64,000 nt of DNA from NCBI GenBank assembly GCA_963837635.1, contig CAWINY010000007.1, positions 1,054,001 through 1,118,000 on the forward strand, written 5' to 3'. Made by a program: the position numbers and the translations under genes. Positions 25,963 through 34,377 of the stretch are shown piece after piece. The first letter of the stretch is position 1. Each line of letters starts with the position of its first letter. The notes beneath the pieces were generated by a model. It had not been told where the DNA came from and did no database searches. It was given only the letters and a program-made list of their open reading frames with translations. Origin of the DNA: CAWINY01 sp963837635 (lineage in GTDB: Bacteria; Acidobacteriota; Terriglobia; Terriglobales; Acidobacteriaceae).

Positions 25963-26448
25963 CTAACGGGAGCGCACCTCGTGCTCGACAATGGTCACGA
26001 GAAGATTTCCATGCGCCGTGGTGAACACCATGCGAGAAATCTCGGTCCCTTGCGGAACGCTGCTCAGTTCGAAGTCGGTGCCCATCACGACCGTTGGCAG
26101 GGACAGCGCGCAATTCGGCTGAAGCAGTTCCTTGATGCCGCCCCCGGTCATGTTGGCCAGTTCTCCCGCTGCGTCACGAATCTCATCGCGGGAAACTTCA
26201 GCGGACTCCATACCCAGCAGAGAAGCGGTAGCGTAATTGGCGAGCGCGTAGTCCATGTCCAGACGAACCACGCCTCGCCAAACGCCCAGGATCTGAACGC
26301 TCGAACTTACCAGTGTGTTCGGGCGATGGGGAGCCTGATCCGCCGGCGCCGGGGTAAGGGAAATGCCGGCCATAGAGGACCAGATTTGTTCACTGATGGC
26401 AAACACTTCATCGACAGGGATATTCATAGTGTGCAAGGTTCCTGGCAT
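25963..26448 (-). CDS. CheX-like chemotaxis phosphatase (third copy)
   Basis: 161 residues. The start is the ATG with AGGAAAGG 7 bases upstream; an internal ATG at 26427 is less well placed. A CheX-type domain with two symmetric halves; the helix IRDAAGELANMTGGGIKELL holds the E-x-x-N phosphatase motif (ELAN). The gene lies 60 bases after the first receptor gene, so it probably belongs to the receptor transcription unit. Confidence 0.75.
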   Translation of the reverse strand: MPGTLHTMNIPVDEVFAISEQIWSSMAGISLTPAPADQAPHRPNTLVSSSVQILGVWRGVVRLDMDYALANYATASLLGMESAEVSRDEIRDAAGELANMTGGGIKELLQPNCALSLPTVVMGTDFELSSVPQGTEISRMVFTTAHGNLLVTIVEHEVRSR

Positions 26449-26508
26449 AATGGGCCCTTTCCTGGGAACCCCATAAAGCGCTGTTGTTGCGCGTTTCTGG
26501 GGGAGAGC

Positions 26509-28011
26509 TTAAACGTTTGCCGAACGCGGCGTGAGAAAACGGGTCTCCGGCATTGCGGCTGCATCCTCTTCGGCGGTTTCGACCCGGCCGCCGTTCGTCA
26601 AATGCGTGACTGTTTGGACCAGTTGCCTGAGTTGCTCCGAGTAAGCCGTGAGTTCCTCGCCAGCGGCGGCATTTTCCTGCGCACTGGCCGCATTCGACTG
26701 GGTCAGTTGTTCCATTTGTCCCACCGCGGTCGCAATCTGCTTCAAGCCTTTCGCCTGTTCGTGACTGCTGGTGTTGACCTGCTGGATGCGATCGAGCACC
26801 TGGCTCGCCTTTTCCGTCGTCGCTTTGATGGCCTCTTCCACTTCCGCCAGCTTTTCGCTCCCCTCAGCCGTTCTGGAGACGGATTCCGCAATCAGCGACT
26901 CGGTCTCTTGAGCCGCTTGCGCGCAACGTCGAGCGAGATTGCGGACCTCATCGGCAACCACCCCGAAACCCATGCCCGCGTGTCCGGCCCGAGCCGCTTC
27001 GACGGCCGCGTTCAGCGCCAGGATGTTGGTCTGAAAGGCAATCTCGTTAATCGACTTGATGATCTGCGAGATGCTGCTGCTTGAGGAGGTGATCTGGCTC
27101 ATGGTCCCGATCATTTCCTCAACCTTCATGCTGGCGGAAACGACCAGCTCGACGGAATCCGACACCAAGTTCGTGGCTCCGTCCGACATCTCCGTGTTCT
27201 TGGTGGTACTCGCGTCGATCTCCTGAGTCGCGGTGTTGGTCTGCTCCAGCATCGAGGACTGTTCGGAGGCCGACTGGGCCAGGCGCTGCGAGGACGCCGA
27301 AACCTGCGAGGCCGCCCCGAACACCTGGTCCGAGGCTTGGCTCAAGTCTGCCGTGACTTGCCGGAGATCCTGGTTGATGCTTCTGACCACCAGCACGGCG
27401 ATCAGCGCGCCGGCTCCCACCCCACCGGTCAGGAAGAAGAACGCAAGCATCAAGCCAATGTGAAGAAAACGTTCGCTATCACTCCGGGTTGCCCCGGAGA
27501 GCTCCTGTTCGCGGCTGCGCAGGTTGCCCAGATCGTCAAACAGGCGATTGCCGGTTGACGACCATTCATCCAGGAGCGCCGTCATCTCCGCGGCTGGCCG
27601 CTGTTCGTCCGCGGCCTTTTTGTACACGCCGAGATGTGTCTTGTAGGAATCGAATTCAGACTGAAGACCATTCACGTCGCTGGCGAGGTCCCGAATCGCG
27701 GTATCGGTAGCAACCTGGCTCTGAAGATCGTCCATCGCCGACTGCGCGGCCGCGATCCGCTGCTCGCCTTTTTCAAAGGAATCGGGCTTGCGAATGGTCG
27801 CGAAGTAGATAAAGTTGATCCGCGCCTGCAGCATTTCCCGCTCGAATGTAGTGAGGGCGGTGGTGACGGGCACAAACGACTTATCCATGGCCGAAACCGC
27901 TTTTGAGGCCTGCCAGACACAGGCAACGAAGGCTGCCGTCACCGAGAAGGCGGAAAGCAACACGATGCTAAAGGAAATGCTCAAACGCCGGGAAATCGAC
28001 CAGTTGCGCAC
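26509..28011 (-). CDS. Methyl-accepting chemotaxis protein (first receptor)
   Basis: 500 residues, GTG start with AAGGAG 7 bases upstream. The first membrane helix is at about 12-34, a periplasmic four-helix-bundle-type sensor at about 35-185 (FEREMLQARINFIYFATIRKP), and the second membrane helix at about 186-210. The cytoplasmic signalling hairpin carries the conserved tip EIAFQTNILALNAAVEAARAG followed by GFGVVADEVRNLA. The C-terminus is Glu/Ala-rich without a CheR/CheB tether. The ligand cannot be told from the sequence. A sigma-28 promoter lies just upstream. Confidence 0.94.
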   Translation of the reverse strand: MRNWSISRRLSISFSIVLLSAFSVTAAFVACVWQASKAVSAMDKSFVPVTTALTTFEREMLQARINFIYFATIRKPDSFEKGEQRIAAAQSAMDDLQSQVATDTAIRDLASDVNGLQSEFDSYKTHLGVYKKAADEQRPAAEMTALLDEWSSTGNRLFDDLGNLRSREQELSGATRSDSERFLHIGLMLAFFFLTGGVGAGALIAVLVVRSINQDLRQVTADLSQASDQVFGAASQVSASSQRLAQSASEQSSMLEQTNTATQEIDASTTKNTEMSDGATNLVSDSVELVVSASMKVEEMIGTMSQITSSSSSISQIIKSINEIAFQTNILALNAAVEAARAGHAGMGFGVVADEVRNLARRCAQAAQETESLIAESVSRTAEGSEKLAEVEEAIKATTEKASQVLDRIQQVNTSSHEQAKGLKQIATAVGQMEQLTQSNAASAQENAAAGEELTAYSEQLRQLVQTVTHLTNGGRVETAEEDAAAMPETRFLTPRSANV

Positions 28012-28044
28012 AGTCTTGCTCCTTCTAAATCCGTTGGGACTTTC

Positions 28045-28072
28045 CTATCGGCAGTAATGCCTTTGGTCTTCA
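28045..28072 (-). promoter_or_regulatory. Sigma-28 promoter of the first receptor gene
   Basis: On the minus strand, TGAA, 16 bases, GCCGATAG (plus-strand CTATCGGC at 28045-28052). The -10 ends about 34 bases before the GTG start of the receptor gene. The -10 is identical to those of flagellin and flbD. Confidence 0.7.
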
Positions 28073-28103
28073 ATACTTGAGTACTCACTGGGTTGGGGTA
28101 GCT

Positions 28104-28138
28104 CAAAAAAAGCCGGGTCACTTGGCCGTGACCCGGCT
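28104..28138 (-). terminator. Rho-independent terminator of the second receptor gene
   Basis: On the minus strand an 11-bp perfect stem (AGCCGGGTCAC / GTGACCCGGCT, loop GGCCAA) is followed directly by seven T, about 30 bases after the stop codon at 28170. It separates the two receptor genes, so each needs its own promoter, and each has one. Confidence 0.92.
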
Positions 28139-28169
28139 CGCCCGCTGGTTTCAGGCGAAAGTGACTGGT

Positions 28170-29738
28170 TTAATCGCCAGCCATAGGTTCGTCGAGCCAG
28201 TCTCCTGCGGAGTCATTGTGCTTCGCGGCGGCCGGTTTCCTAGAGGAGGCCAGCGGGGCGTGTGCCGGGCGCGTTGACCTGGCCCTCGGGGCGTGCCGCC
28301 TCATCTCACTGCCATCCACCAGGACCTTTAACTCTGATACCAGGGAACGTAAAGTTTCCGCCTGGGCGGTAAGTTCCTCGCCCGCCGACGCGCCTTCTTC
28401 GGCGTTGGCCGCGGTTTTGCTTGTGACTTGCTCCATCTGTTGCACAGCCTTCGAGATCTCCTGGAGGCCCTTGGCTTGCTCCTGGCTGCCCACGTTCACT
28501 TCATCCACCAGGGTACGGATCTGCGCCGCCTGCTGCGTCAGGGTGTTGATGGTCGTCCCCAGTTCCTCCAGCTTCTCACTTCCCTGCCCGGACTTGGACA
28601 CTGCGGTTTCGATCAAGCTCTGCGTATTCTTGGCTTCTTGCGCGCAGCGCTGGGCCAAGTTTCGAACCTCGTCCGCGACGACCGCGAATCCCATGCCGGC
28701 TTCACCGGCCCGGGCTGCTTCCACGGCTGCGTTCAGGGCCAGAATGTTGGTCTGGAAGGCGATCTCGTCGATCACTCTCACGATCTTGGCCACCTGATCG
28801 GAGGCGCCGGCGATTTCACCCATCGAGGTCACCATCTCGCCCAGCTTTTGATTCACCTCGCCGAAGTGCGTATCCGCCTCCTGCACCAGTTGAGCGGCGG
28901 AGTTGGTATTCTCCGTGTTCTTCAGCGTCATGGAACTGATCTCTTCGGTGCAGGAAGAGGTCTCTTCCAGGGAAGCCGCCTGTTCGGAGGCCCCTTGCGC
29001 CAGCGATTGCGAGGAGGAGGAGATCTGCGTGGCAGCGGAGGCAAACTGTTCCGCCCCGTCGGAGAGACTCTGGACGAGCCCCTGCAGTTGTTGGCTGATG
29101 CGGTGAATCATGAGCCCGATCACGACGCCCAATCCGACCGCCAGGGCGATGAGAAACAGGGAGATCCAGCCAGCCACTGAGCCCAGCTCACCAGCATGTT
29201 TCTTGTCAGTCTCCATGTTCGTCGATTCGATGTCCCGCAACCGCTTGCTGAGCTTGGAGATGTCTTGATAAACAGGGCGCGATCTATTCTCCGCGATCTG
29301 CCCGGCGCCATCAAAGTTTTTGGACTTGATCAAGCTATCGATGGTGCCGAATTGGCTCTCCCACTCCGACAAATCGGAATCGATCTGAGTTATGGCACTC
29401 TTCGTTTCGGAGCTCGTTGCTAACGACTGTAGCTCCCGGATGGTCTTGCGAGCGATTTCCAGGCTTTGCTGATACTGGGTTCGATTCTGGTCCGCCAATT
29501 CAGTCTTTGCCGCCAAGGCCCAGTGAAAGAGCGCGTGTTGCTGGGAGCGCATCGCCATGGTGGCGGTCGAGAGGTCGTCGGCCAGCACGACTCTCCGTGC
29601 TGTGATGTTCACGGTATTCTCGAAGCTGGCCTGGGTTTCGTTGAACAAAACCTTGGCTACTATGCTGGACAGCAGCAGCACGGCAAACAACGCGGCAAAG
29701 ATGAGATACAGCTTTTTGCCAATCCCCATCGCCTTCAT
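28170..29738 (-). CDS. Methyl-accepting chemotaxis protein (second receptor)
   Basis: 522 residues. Membrane helix at about 8-30, four-helix-bundle sensor (ALFHWALAAKTELADQNRTQYQQ), second membrane helix at about 188-212, and a signalling domain with EIAFQTNILALNAAVEAARAG and GFAVVADEVRNLAQRC. After the domain there is a basic, Pro/Ala/Ser-rich tail of about 45 residues ending DSAGDWLDEPMAGD. This could be a flexible tether for adaptation enzymes, though it is not the classical NWETF pentapeptide. It is followed by a strong terminator and preceded by a sigma-28 promoter. Confidence 0.94.
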   Translation of the reverse strand: MKAMGIGKKLYLIFAALFAVLLLSSIVAKVLFNETQASFENTVNITARRVVLADDLSTATMAMRSQQHALFHWALAAKTELADQNRTQYQQSLEIARKTIRELQSLATSSETKSAITQIDSDLSEWESQFGTIDSLIKSKNFDGAGQIAENRSRPVYQDISKLSKRLRDIESTNMETDKKHAGELGSVAGWISLFLIALAVGLGVVIGLMIHRISQQLQGLVQSLSDGAEQFASAATQISSSSQSLAQGASEQAASLEETSSCTEEISSMTLKNTENTNSAAQLVQEADTHFGEVNQKLGEMVTSMGEIAGASDQVAKIVRVIDEIAFQTNILALNAAVEAARAGEAGMGFAVVADEVRNLAQRCAQEAKNTQSLIETAVSKSGQGSEKLEELGTTINTLTQQAAQIRTLVDEVNVGSQEQAKGLQEISKAVQQMEQVTSKTAANAEEGASAGEELTAQAETLRSLVSELKVLVDGSEMRRHAPRARSTRPAHAPLASSRKPAAAKHNDSAGDWLDEPMAGD

Positions 29739-29881
29739 GGACGCTCCTAATTAACTTGCAGGTTTTGCTGCTTCGCCGAAACCAAAGCCGAGCGCGTTTG
29801 CCACAACACACTTGACCTCTGGACTACATTTCCTACGGCCATCGTTCGGATGTTCAGTTCTCGACAAGCATGAGGGTCTGT

Positions 29882-29909
29882 CTATCGGCAAGCAGTAGCG
29901 AAAAGATCA
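29882..29909 (-). promoter_or_regulatory. Sigma-28 promoter of the second receptor gene
   Basis: On the minus strand, TGAT, 16 bases, GCCGATAG (plus-strand CTATCGGC at 29882-29889). The -10 is the same octamer as before flagellin. The leader to the ATG would be about 140 bases, longer than for the other sites. Confidence 0.6.
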
Positions 29910-29978
29910 ACCCGGCAGCAGAAATTTGAGGGCGAAGTGACGCTAACGCCTGAGGTGCATCTGCCCGGACCGGGAATT

Positions 29979-30012
29979 AGCCGCTGATTGCCGCTGATGG
30001 ACGCTGATTAAG
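29979..30012. repeat. 10-bp-period repeat (GCCGCTGATT type)
   Basis: Three decamers in a row, GCCGCTGATT, GCCGCTGATG, GACGCTGATT. The same motif returns as inverted pairs at 35990-36063 and 60297-60384, so it is a dispersed extragenic repeat. Confidence 0.7.
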
Positions 30013-30057
30013 AACGGGAGCAAGCCCCTTCCGAAGCGTTCCTCAGCGGTCGGGTGG

Positions 30058-30086
30058 CCCACTCAAGCCTCTTTTGCTTGAGTGGG
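30058..30086. repeat. Perfect hairpin, 11-bp stem
   Basis: CCCACTCAAGC / GCTTGAGTGGG with a 7-base CT-rich loop, between divergently transcribed genes. Its place argues against a terminator. Confidence 0.5.
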
Positions 30087-30214
30087 GCATTTCTCGGGCG
30101 TTAGCCAAGCTTACCCACTCACCAGGGATTGCGAGGAGAGCCGGTTGCCGGCGTTTGCCATCTCGGATTGGGCTCTCTAGAATGGTTGTTTACCTCGACG
30201 GAAGACGATTGCCG

Positions 30215-31723
30215 ATGATTCATTTCCCAGTCCCTGAAGCCCTTACCTTCGACGATGTGTTGCTGTTGCCGGCCCGCTCCGACGTGATTCCCGCTGAAGT
30301 CAACACCCAGACGCGGCTCACGCGCAACATCGTGCTGAATGTCCCCATCTTGAGTTCCGCCATGGACACGGTCACCGAGTCGCGCATGGCGATCGCCCTG
30401 GCGCAGCAGGGCGGTTTGGGCGTGATCCACCGCAATCTGACCATCGAGCAGCAGGCCGGCGAAGTGGACAAGGTGAAGCGCTCGGAAAGCGGCATGATCG
30501 TGGACCCGATCACCATGTCGCCGGACGCAAAAATCTCCGACGCGTTGGACGCGATGCGCCGCTACCGCATTTCCGGCGTGCCCATCACCAAGGACAAGAA
30601 GCTGGTCGGCATTCTCACCAACCGCGACCTGCGCTTTGAAAGCCGCACCGAACGCCCTATCCGCGATGTCATGACCAAGGACAAGCTCATCACCGTCCCG
30701 GTGGGCACCACCCTGGAAGAGGCGGAGAAGATCCTGCACGAACATCGCGTGGAGAAGCTGCTGGTGGTGGACGACAGCTACGAACTCAAGGGCCTGATCA
30801 CGGTTAAGGACATCCAGAAAAAGTTGAAATACCCCAGCGCCGCCAAAGATGAGCAAGGCCGGCTGCGCGTGGGTGCCGCCGTAGGCGCGACGGGTGACTT
30901 TCTGGAGCGCGCTCAGGAGCTTGTCCGCGCCAAGGTGGATGTGCTGGTGATCGACAGCGCGCATGGCCATCAGGCACGCGTGCTGGAAGCGGCCCAGCGG
31001 GTCAAGGCCGCGCTCCCGGAAGTGGATCTCATGGTGGGCAACGTGGGCACCTTCGACGGCGCATGCGAACTGGTGCGTTGCGGCGTAGATGCGGTGAAGG
31101 TTGGCATTGGGCCAGGTTCCATCTGCACCACCCGGATGGTAACGGGGGTGGGCGTGCCCCAAATTACAGCCATTGCCGAAGCGGTGCGCGCCACCAAGGA
31201 TTCAGGGGTGCCGATCATCGCCGATGGCGGGGTAAAGTACTCGGGCGACGTCACCAAGGCCCTGGCTGCGGGGGCCAATGCGGTCATGATCGGTTCCCTG
31301 TTCGCGGGCACCGATGAGAGCCCTGGCGAAACCATCCTGTATCAGGGCCGATCCTTCAAGTCCTATCGCGGCATGGGTTCATTGGGAGCCATGGCGGCCG
31401 GTTCCAGCGACCGTTATTTCCAAAGCCTGTCCGATGTGGAAGGCAGCCGCAGTCTGATGGACGACAGCGGTCGCAGCAACCGCCTGGCCAAACTGGTGCC
31501 GGAGGGTATCGAGGCGCGCGTGCCCTATCGCGGCACGCTGGCCATGGCGGTCACACAAATGGTGGGCGGGCTGCGCTCAGGCATGGGTTACTGCGGTTGC
31601 GCCACCATCCCCGAATTGCAGCAGAAGGCCAAGTTCGTGCGCATCAGCGGCGCCGGCTTGAAGGAAAGCCATGTGCACGACGTAATCATCACCCGGGAAG
31701 CGCCGAATTATCATTTGGAGTAG
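30215..31723 (+). CDS. guaB: Inosine-5'-monophosphate dehydrogenase
   Basis: 502 residues from the ATG at 30215, preceded by GGAAGA; this gives the normal IMPDH N-terminus (ALTFDDVLLLPARSDVIP). Two CBS domains (about 95-205) interrupt the TIM barrel. The catalytic loop GIGPGSICTTRMVTGVGVPQ contains the active Cys, followed by IADGGVKYSGDVTKALAAGA and the flap EGIEARVPYRG. The enzyme oxidises IMP to XMP, the committed step of GMP synthesis. The gene stands alone before a vanZ-like gene. Confidence 0.96.
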   Translation: MIHFPVPEALTFDDVLLLPARSDVIPAEVNTQTRLTRNIVLNVPILSSAMDTVTESRMAIALAQQGGLGVIHRNLTIEQQAGEVDKVKRSESGMIVDPITMSPDAKISDALDAMRRYRISGVPITKDKKLVGILTNRDLRFESRTERPIRDVMTKDKLITVPVGTTLEEAEKILHEHRVEKLLVVDDSYELKGLITVKDIQKKLKYPSAAKDEQGRLRVGAAVGATGDFLERAQELVRAKVDVLVIDSAHGHQARVLEAAQRVKAALPEVDLMVGNVGTFDGACELVRCGVDAVKVGIGPGSICTTRMVTGVGVPQITAIAEAVRATKDSGVPIIADGGVKYSGDVTKALAAGANAVMIGSLFAGTDESPGETILYQGRSFKSYRGMGSLGAMAAGSSDRYFQSLSDVEGSRSLMDDSGRSNRLAKLVPEGIEARVPYRGTLAMAVTQMVGGLRSGMGYCGCATIPELQQKAKFVRISGAGLKESHVHDVIITREAPNYHLE

Positions 31724-31753
31724 AACACTGCCGACCCCGACAGGTGCTTTGAT

Positions 31754-31826
31754 CGTTCCCCGTTCTCCGTTTTCCGTCCCCCGCATTTCTCGGAGCGGGA
31801 AACGGGGAACGGGAAACGGAGAACGG
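31754..31826. repeat. Heptamer inverted repeat (CGTTCTC type)
   Basis: Left arm CGTTCCC CGTTCTC CGTTTTC CGTCCCC; right arm the reverse pattern with units such as GGGAAAC and GGAGAAC. The period is 7 bp in both arms. The same family occurs at 40274-40362 and 42815-42893. Confidence 0.85.
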
Positions 31827-31831
31827 TCCTA

Positions 31832-32281
31832 ATGCGAAGGGTTCTCTACAACTGGCTGCCAGTCGTGCTGTGGCTGATGTTCATCATGTTCAATTCCACG
31901 GACATGATGTCGGCCGAGCACACCGGTAGCATCCTAGAGGCGATCCTCACCCCATTGTTCGGAAAAGTTTCTCCGCAGCGGTTTGACTTGATCCATTTTG
32001 TAATACGCAAAAGTGGACACCTGTTCGAGTACGCCATGCTGAGTCTGCTGGTCTTCCGTGGCCTGCGGCTTACCTTCGTCGGGCCGGGCCGCAGATGGGC
32101 GGGAATTGCCATTGCCTTTACCGCCCTGGTGGCCTGGGCGGATGAGTTTCACCAGTCTTTTGTTCCCTCGCGTGGCGGCGGAGACATCAAGGACGTTGTG
32201 CTGGACACCGCTGGCGCCATTCTAATGATGATGTTGGTTCTCTTTTCCCGCAGGTTTCTGCAGCGCCCCCCCGCCGCCTAA
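31832..32281 (+). CDS. VanZ-like membrane protein
   Basis: 149 residues with four predicted membrane helices (about 8-25, 65-85, 90-108, 120-140). The family pattern is visible: an N-terminal helix with WLMFIMFNSTD, KSGHLFEYAMLSLLVFRGLR in the middle, and WADEFHQSFVPSRGGGDIKDVVLDTAGA before the last helix. VanZ of Tn1546 gives low-level teicoplanin resistance, but most chromosomal members have no assigned role, and resistance should not be inferred. The gene is convergent with rplQ. Confidence 0.85.
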   Translation: MRRVLYNWLPVVLWLMFIMFNSTDMMSAEHTGSILEAILTPLFGKVSPQRFDLIHFVIRKSGHLFEYAMLSLLVFRGLRLTFVGPGRRWAGIAIAFTALVAWADEFHQSFVPSRGGGDIKDVVLDTAGAILMMMLVLFSRRFLQRPPAA

Positions 32282-32352
32282 CCAAAGCAAAACCAGAGTG
32301 AGTGCATACTGTCTTTGAAAGGGCAGGTGCGCCCTGCCTGGCGCGCCAACAA

Positions 32353-32378
32353 CAAAAAGCCCTCGCTGAGCGGGGGCT
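32353..32378 (-). terminator. Terminator of the ribosomal gene cluster
   Basis: On the minus strand AGCCCCCGC, loop TCA, GCGAGGGCT followed by five T; one mismatch in the stem. It lies about 90 bases behind rplQ, the last gene. Confidence 0.85.
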
Positions 32379-32424
32379 GATATTTTCGCAACCGTTGTGC
32401 GGGGGCGGGGACCCGCCTTATTAC

Positions 32425-32449
32425 TGGGATGGGGCAAAGCCCCATCCCA
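32425..32449. repeat. Perfect hairpin, 11-bp stem
   Basis: TGGGATGGGGC, loop AAA, GCCCCATCCCA, 15 bases behind rplQ and before the T-run terminator. It is very stable and could protect the 3' end of the long ribosomal message or be an extragenic palindrome. Confidence 0.6.
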
Positions 32450-32464
32450 CACGACACTCTTAAT

Positions 32465-32962
32465 CTATTCCGCGCTGGGCTCGGGACCGCCCGCTTCACC
32501 CTGTTGCTGTTGCTGCTGCTGGGCTTCTTCCAGAGCCTTGCGGGTCTCTTCGGCGCGTTTGGCACGCGCTTCGGTGCGCTTCTTGCGCTTCTCTTCCTGC
32601 ACCTGCTCGCTGCCGAGCAGCTCGATGTAGGCGATTTCGCCGCCATCGCCCTTGCGGAATCCGCCCTTGGTGATCCGCAGATAGCCGCCGTTGCGCTCGC
32701 CCATGCGCGGAGAAATGGTGTCGAACAGCTTGTCCACGGCTGCGCGCGTCATCAGATAGGAGGCTGCCCGGCGGCGGGCCGCCACGTCCCCGCACTTGCC
32801 CAGGGTGATCATTTTTTCCACCTGCGGACGCATGGCCTTAGCCTTGGGCAGGGTAGTCTCGACGCGCTCCTCGAGAATGAGCGAGGTCACCAGGTTGCGC
32901 AGCAAGGCGCGCCGGTGTTCCGTGTTCCGTCCCAGTTTGAATCCTGCTACACGATGACGCAT
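32465..32962 (-). CDS. rplQ: 50S ribosomal protein L17 (bL17)
   Basis: 165 residues from the ATG giving the canonical start MRHRVAGFKLGRNTEHRRAL. Residues 1-120 are the normal L17. The remaining 45 form an acidic/basic low-complexity extension with KRKKRTEARAKRAEETRKAL, a run of seven Gln and a Gly/Pro/Glu end. L17 lies near the exit of the peptide tunnel. It is the last gene of the alpha operon, 188 bases after rpoA. Confidence 0.96.
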   Translation of the reverse strand: MRHRVAGFKLGRNTEHRRALLRNLVTSLILEERVETTLPKAKAMRPQVEKMITLGKCGDVAARRRAASYLMTRAAVDKLFDTISPRMGERNGGYLRITKGGFRKGDGGEIAYIELLGSEQVQEEKRKKRTEARAKRAEETRKALEEAQQQQQQQGEAGGPEPSAE

Positions 32963-33025
32963 TTCTTCAGTCCTTAATGGTTGGCTCCTGCAAGAGGCCT
33001 CGCCAACTCGTAAATTCGATGAAAA

Positions 33026-33100
33026 CCCACCACGGAGCCACTGAGACACGGAGAAACAATTTTCTTCGTCCTCTGTGTCTCCGTGCCTCCGTGGTAGGTT
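33026..33100. repeat. Inverted repeat of the CACGGAG type, about 10-bp period
   Basis: Left arm CACCACGGAG, CCACTGAGAC, ACGGAG; right arm CTGTGTCT, CCGTGCCT, CCGTGGT. The arms are reverse complements with scattered changes and lie between rpoA and rplQ. Confidence 0.7.
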
Positions 33101-33150
33101 TCAAAAATCGCTTCAGCCCGCCAGCGCTCCGCTGCCGTCCAGGCCGGACG

Positions 33151-34203
33151 TTACTCTTCGTCGTCGTCCGCGCTGCTGTAAGCCGGGATGCCGCCAGCCA
33201 AGCCCGGAGGTGGCGGGGCACCGGGCACGGCGTTGCCGTGCTCGTCGATCTTCATGCCCAAGCCAAGCCCCATGCTGGACAGGATTTCCTTAATCTCGTT
33301 CAGCGACTTGCGGCCAAAGTTCTTGGTCTTCAGCATTTCAGCTTCGCTCTTCTGCACCAGTTCGCCGATGGTCTGGATGTTGGCGTTCTTCAGGCAGTTG
33401 TAACTGCGGACGCTAAGTTCCAGTTCCTCGACCGAGCGGTTCAGGTTCTCATTGCGGATCTCCGGCTTACGATCGTCGCCGGCGACGCCCACCACGGCCT
33501 CCATCTCCTCTTCGAAGTTGATGAAGATGTTCATGTGGTCCTTGAGCAGCTTGGCGGCCAAGGCGAGGGCATCGGCGGGGGTGACCGAGCCGTTGGTCCA
33601 CAGTTCCAGGGTGAGCTTGTCGTAGTCGGTGATCTGGCCCAGACGGGCGGCTTCCACCGTGTAGTTGCACTTGCGCACCGGCGCGTGCACCGAATCAATG
33701 GGAATGAAGCCGATGCCCAGGTCTTCGTCGAAGTTCTTGTCGGCGCTGATGTACCCCCGGCCACGCTTCAGGCGCATCTCCATATCGAGCTTGCCGCCTT
33801 CGCTGACGGTCGCGATGTAGACGTTCTTGTCGAGCACTTCCACATCGGCATCCGCTTCCACCATGCCGCTGGTGACCACGCCGGGCTGGTCGGCGCGCAG
33901 ATAGATGGCCTTCGGCCCCTCGCCGCTCAGCTTGAACGGGATCTGCTTCAGGTTGAGGATGATGTCGGTGGCGTCCTCGACCACGCCAGAAAGCGACTGG
34001 AACTCGTGCAGCACGCCCTCGATCTTGACCGCGGTGATGGCCGCGCCCTCGATCGAAGATAGCAGCACGCGTCGTAGCGCGTTGCCGATGGTCGTGCCAT
34101 AGCCGCGCTCAAAGGGTTGCGCCCAGAAGCGGCCATACTTATCTGTCAGGGTTTCGTTATCCAGCGCAAGACGCTTGGGTTTTTGAAAGCCTTTCCACAA
34201 CAT
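33151..34203 (-). CDS. rpoA: RNA polymerase subunit alpha
   Basis: 350 residues from the ATG with GAAGGAG upstream (start LWKGFQKPKRL). The N-terminal domain (1-230) has RGYGTTIGNALRRVLLSSIEGAAI, used for assembly with beta and beta-prime. The C-terminal domain (about 255-325) has VRSYNCLKNANIQTIGEL and NFGRKSLNEIKEILSSMGL, which contact UP elements and activators. A Pro/Gly- and acid-rich tail of about 25 residues follows. Normal position after rpsD. Confidence 0.97.
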   Translation of the reverse strand: MLWKGFQKPKRLALDNETLTDKYGRFWAQPFERGYGTTIGNALRRVLLSSIEGAAITAVKIEGVLHEFQSLSGVVEDATDIILNLKQIPFKLSGEGPKAIYLRADQPGVVTSGMVEADADVEVLDKNVYIATVSEGGKLDMEMRLKRGRGYISADKNFDEDLGIGFIPIDSVHAPVRKCNYTVEAARLGQITDYDKLTLELWTNGSVTPADALALAAKLLKDHMNIFINFEEEMEAVVGVAGDDRKPEIRNENLNRSVEELELSVRSYNCLKNANIQTIGELVQKSEAEMLKTKNFGRKSLNEIKEILSSMGLGLGMKIDEHGNAVPGAPPPPGLAGGIPAYSSADDDEE

Positions 34204-34312
34204 TACATTTCTCCTTCCGTCCCTGTGGCTCAAGGCGGCATCCTCACTGGCCCAAGTGAGGCCTCGCGCCGCCAAGGCAGATCGGGACCGGGAAGCGGGC
34301 CGAAAAAGAAGT

Positions 34313-34376
34313 TATCAGGAATCAGGTCCCAGGTGTCAGGCCTTTGCTGGTACCTGATACCTGTTACCTGTGACCC
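34313..34376. repeat. Heptamer inverted repeat (TACCTGA type)
   Basis: Units ATCAGGA ATCAGGT CCCAGGT GTCAGG on the left and CCTGATA CCTGTTA CCTGTGA on the right, ending 1-2 bases from the rpsD stop. Confidence 0.82.
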
Positions 34377-34377
34377 T

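Larger units (their letters stand above)
29739..30214. other. Divergent intergenic region between the second receptor gene and guaB
   Basis: About 475 bases. It holds the sigma-28 promoter of the receptor (29882-29909), a 10-bp-period repeat (29979-30012) and a perfect 11-bp hairpin (30058-30086). An in-frame extension of guaB back to 30074 has no ribosome binding site and is not taken as coding. Confidence 0.65.

Noticed and set aside
32465..33049. N-terminal extensions of rplQ, rpoA, secY, rplO, rplR, rpsH, rpsG, rpsL and infA in the longest open frames
   Set aside because: The canonical N-termini start at later codons, several with good ribosome binding sites, and the extra sequence is mostly intergenic repeat.
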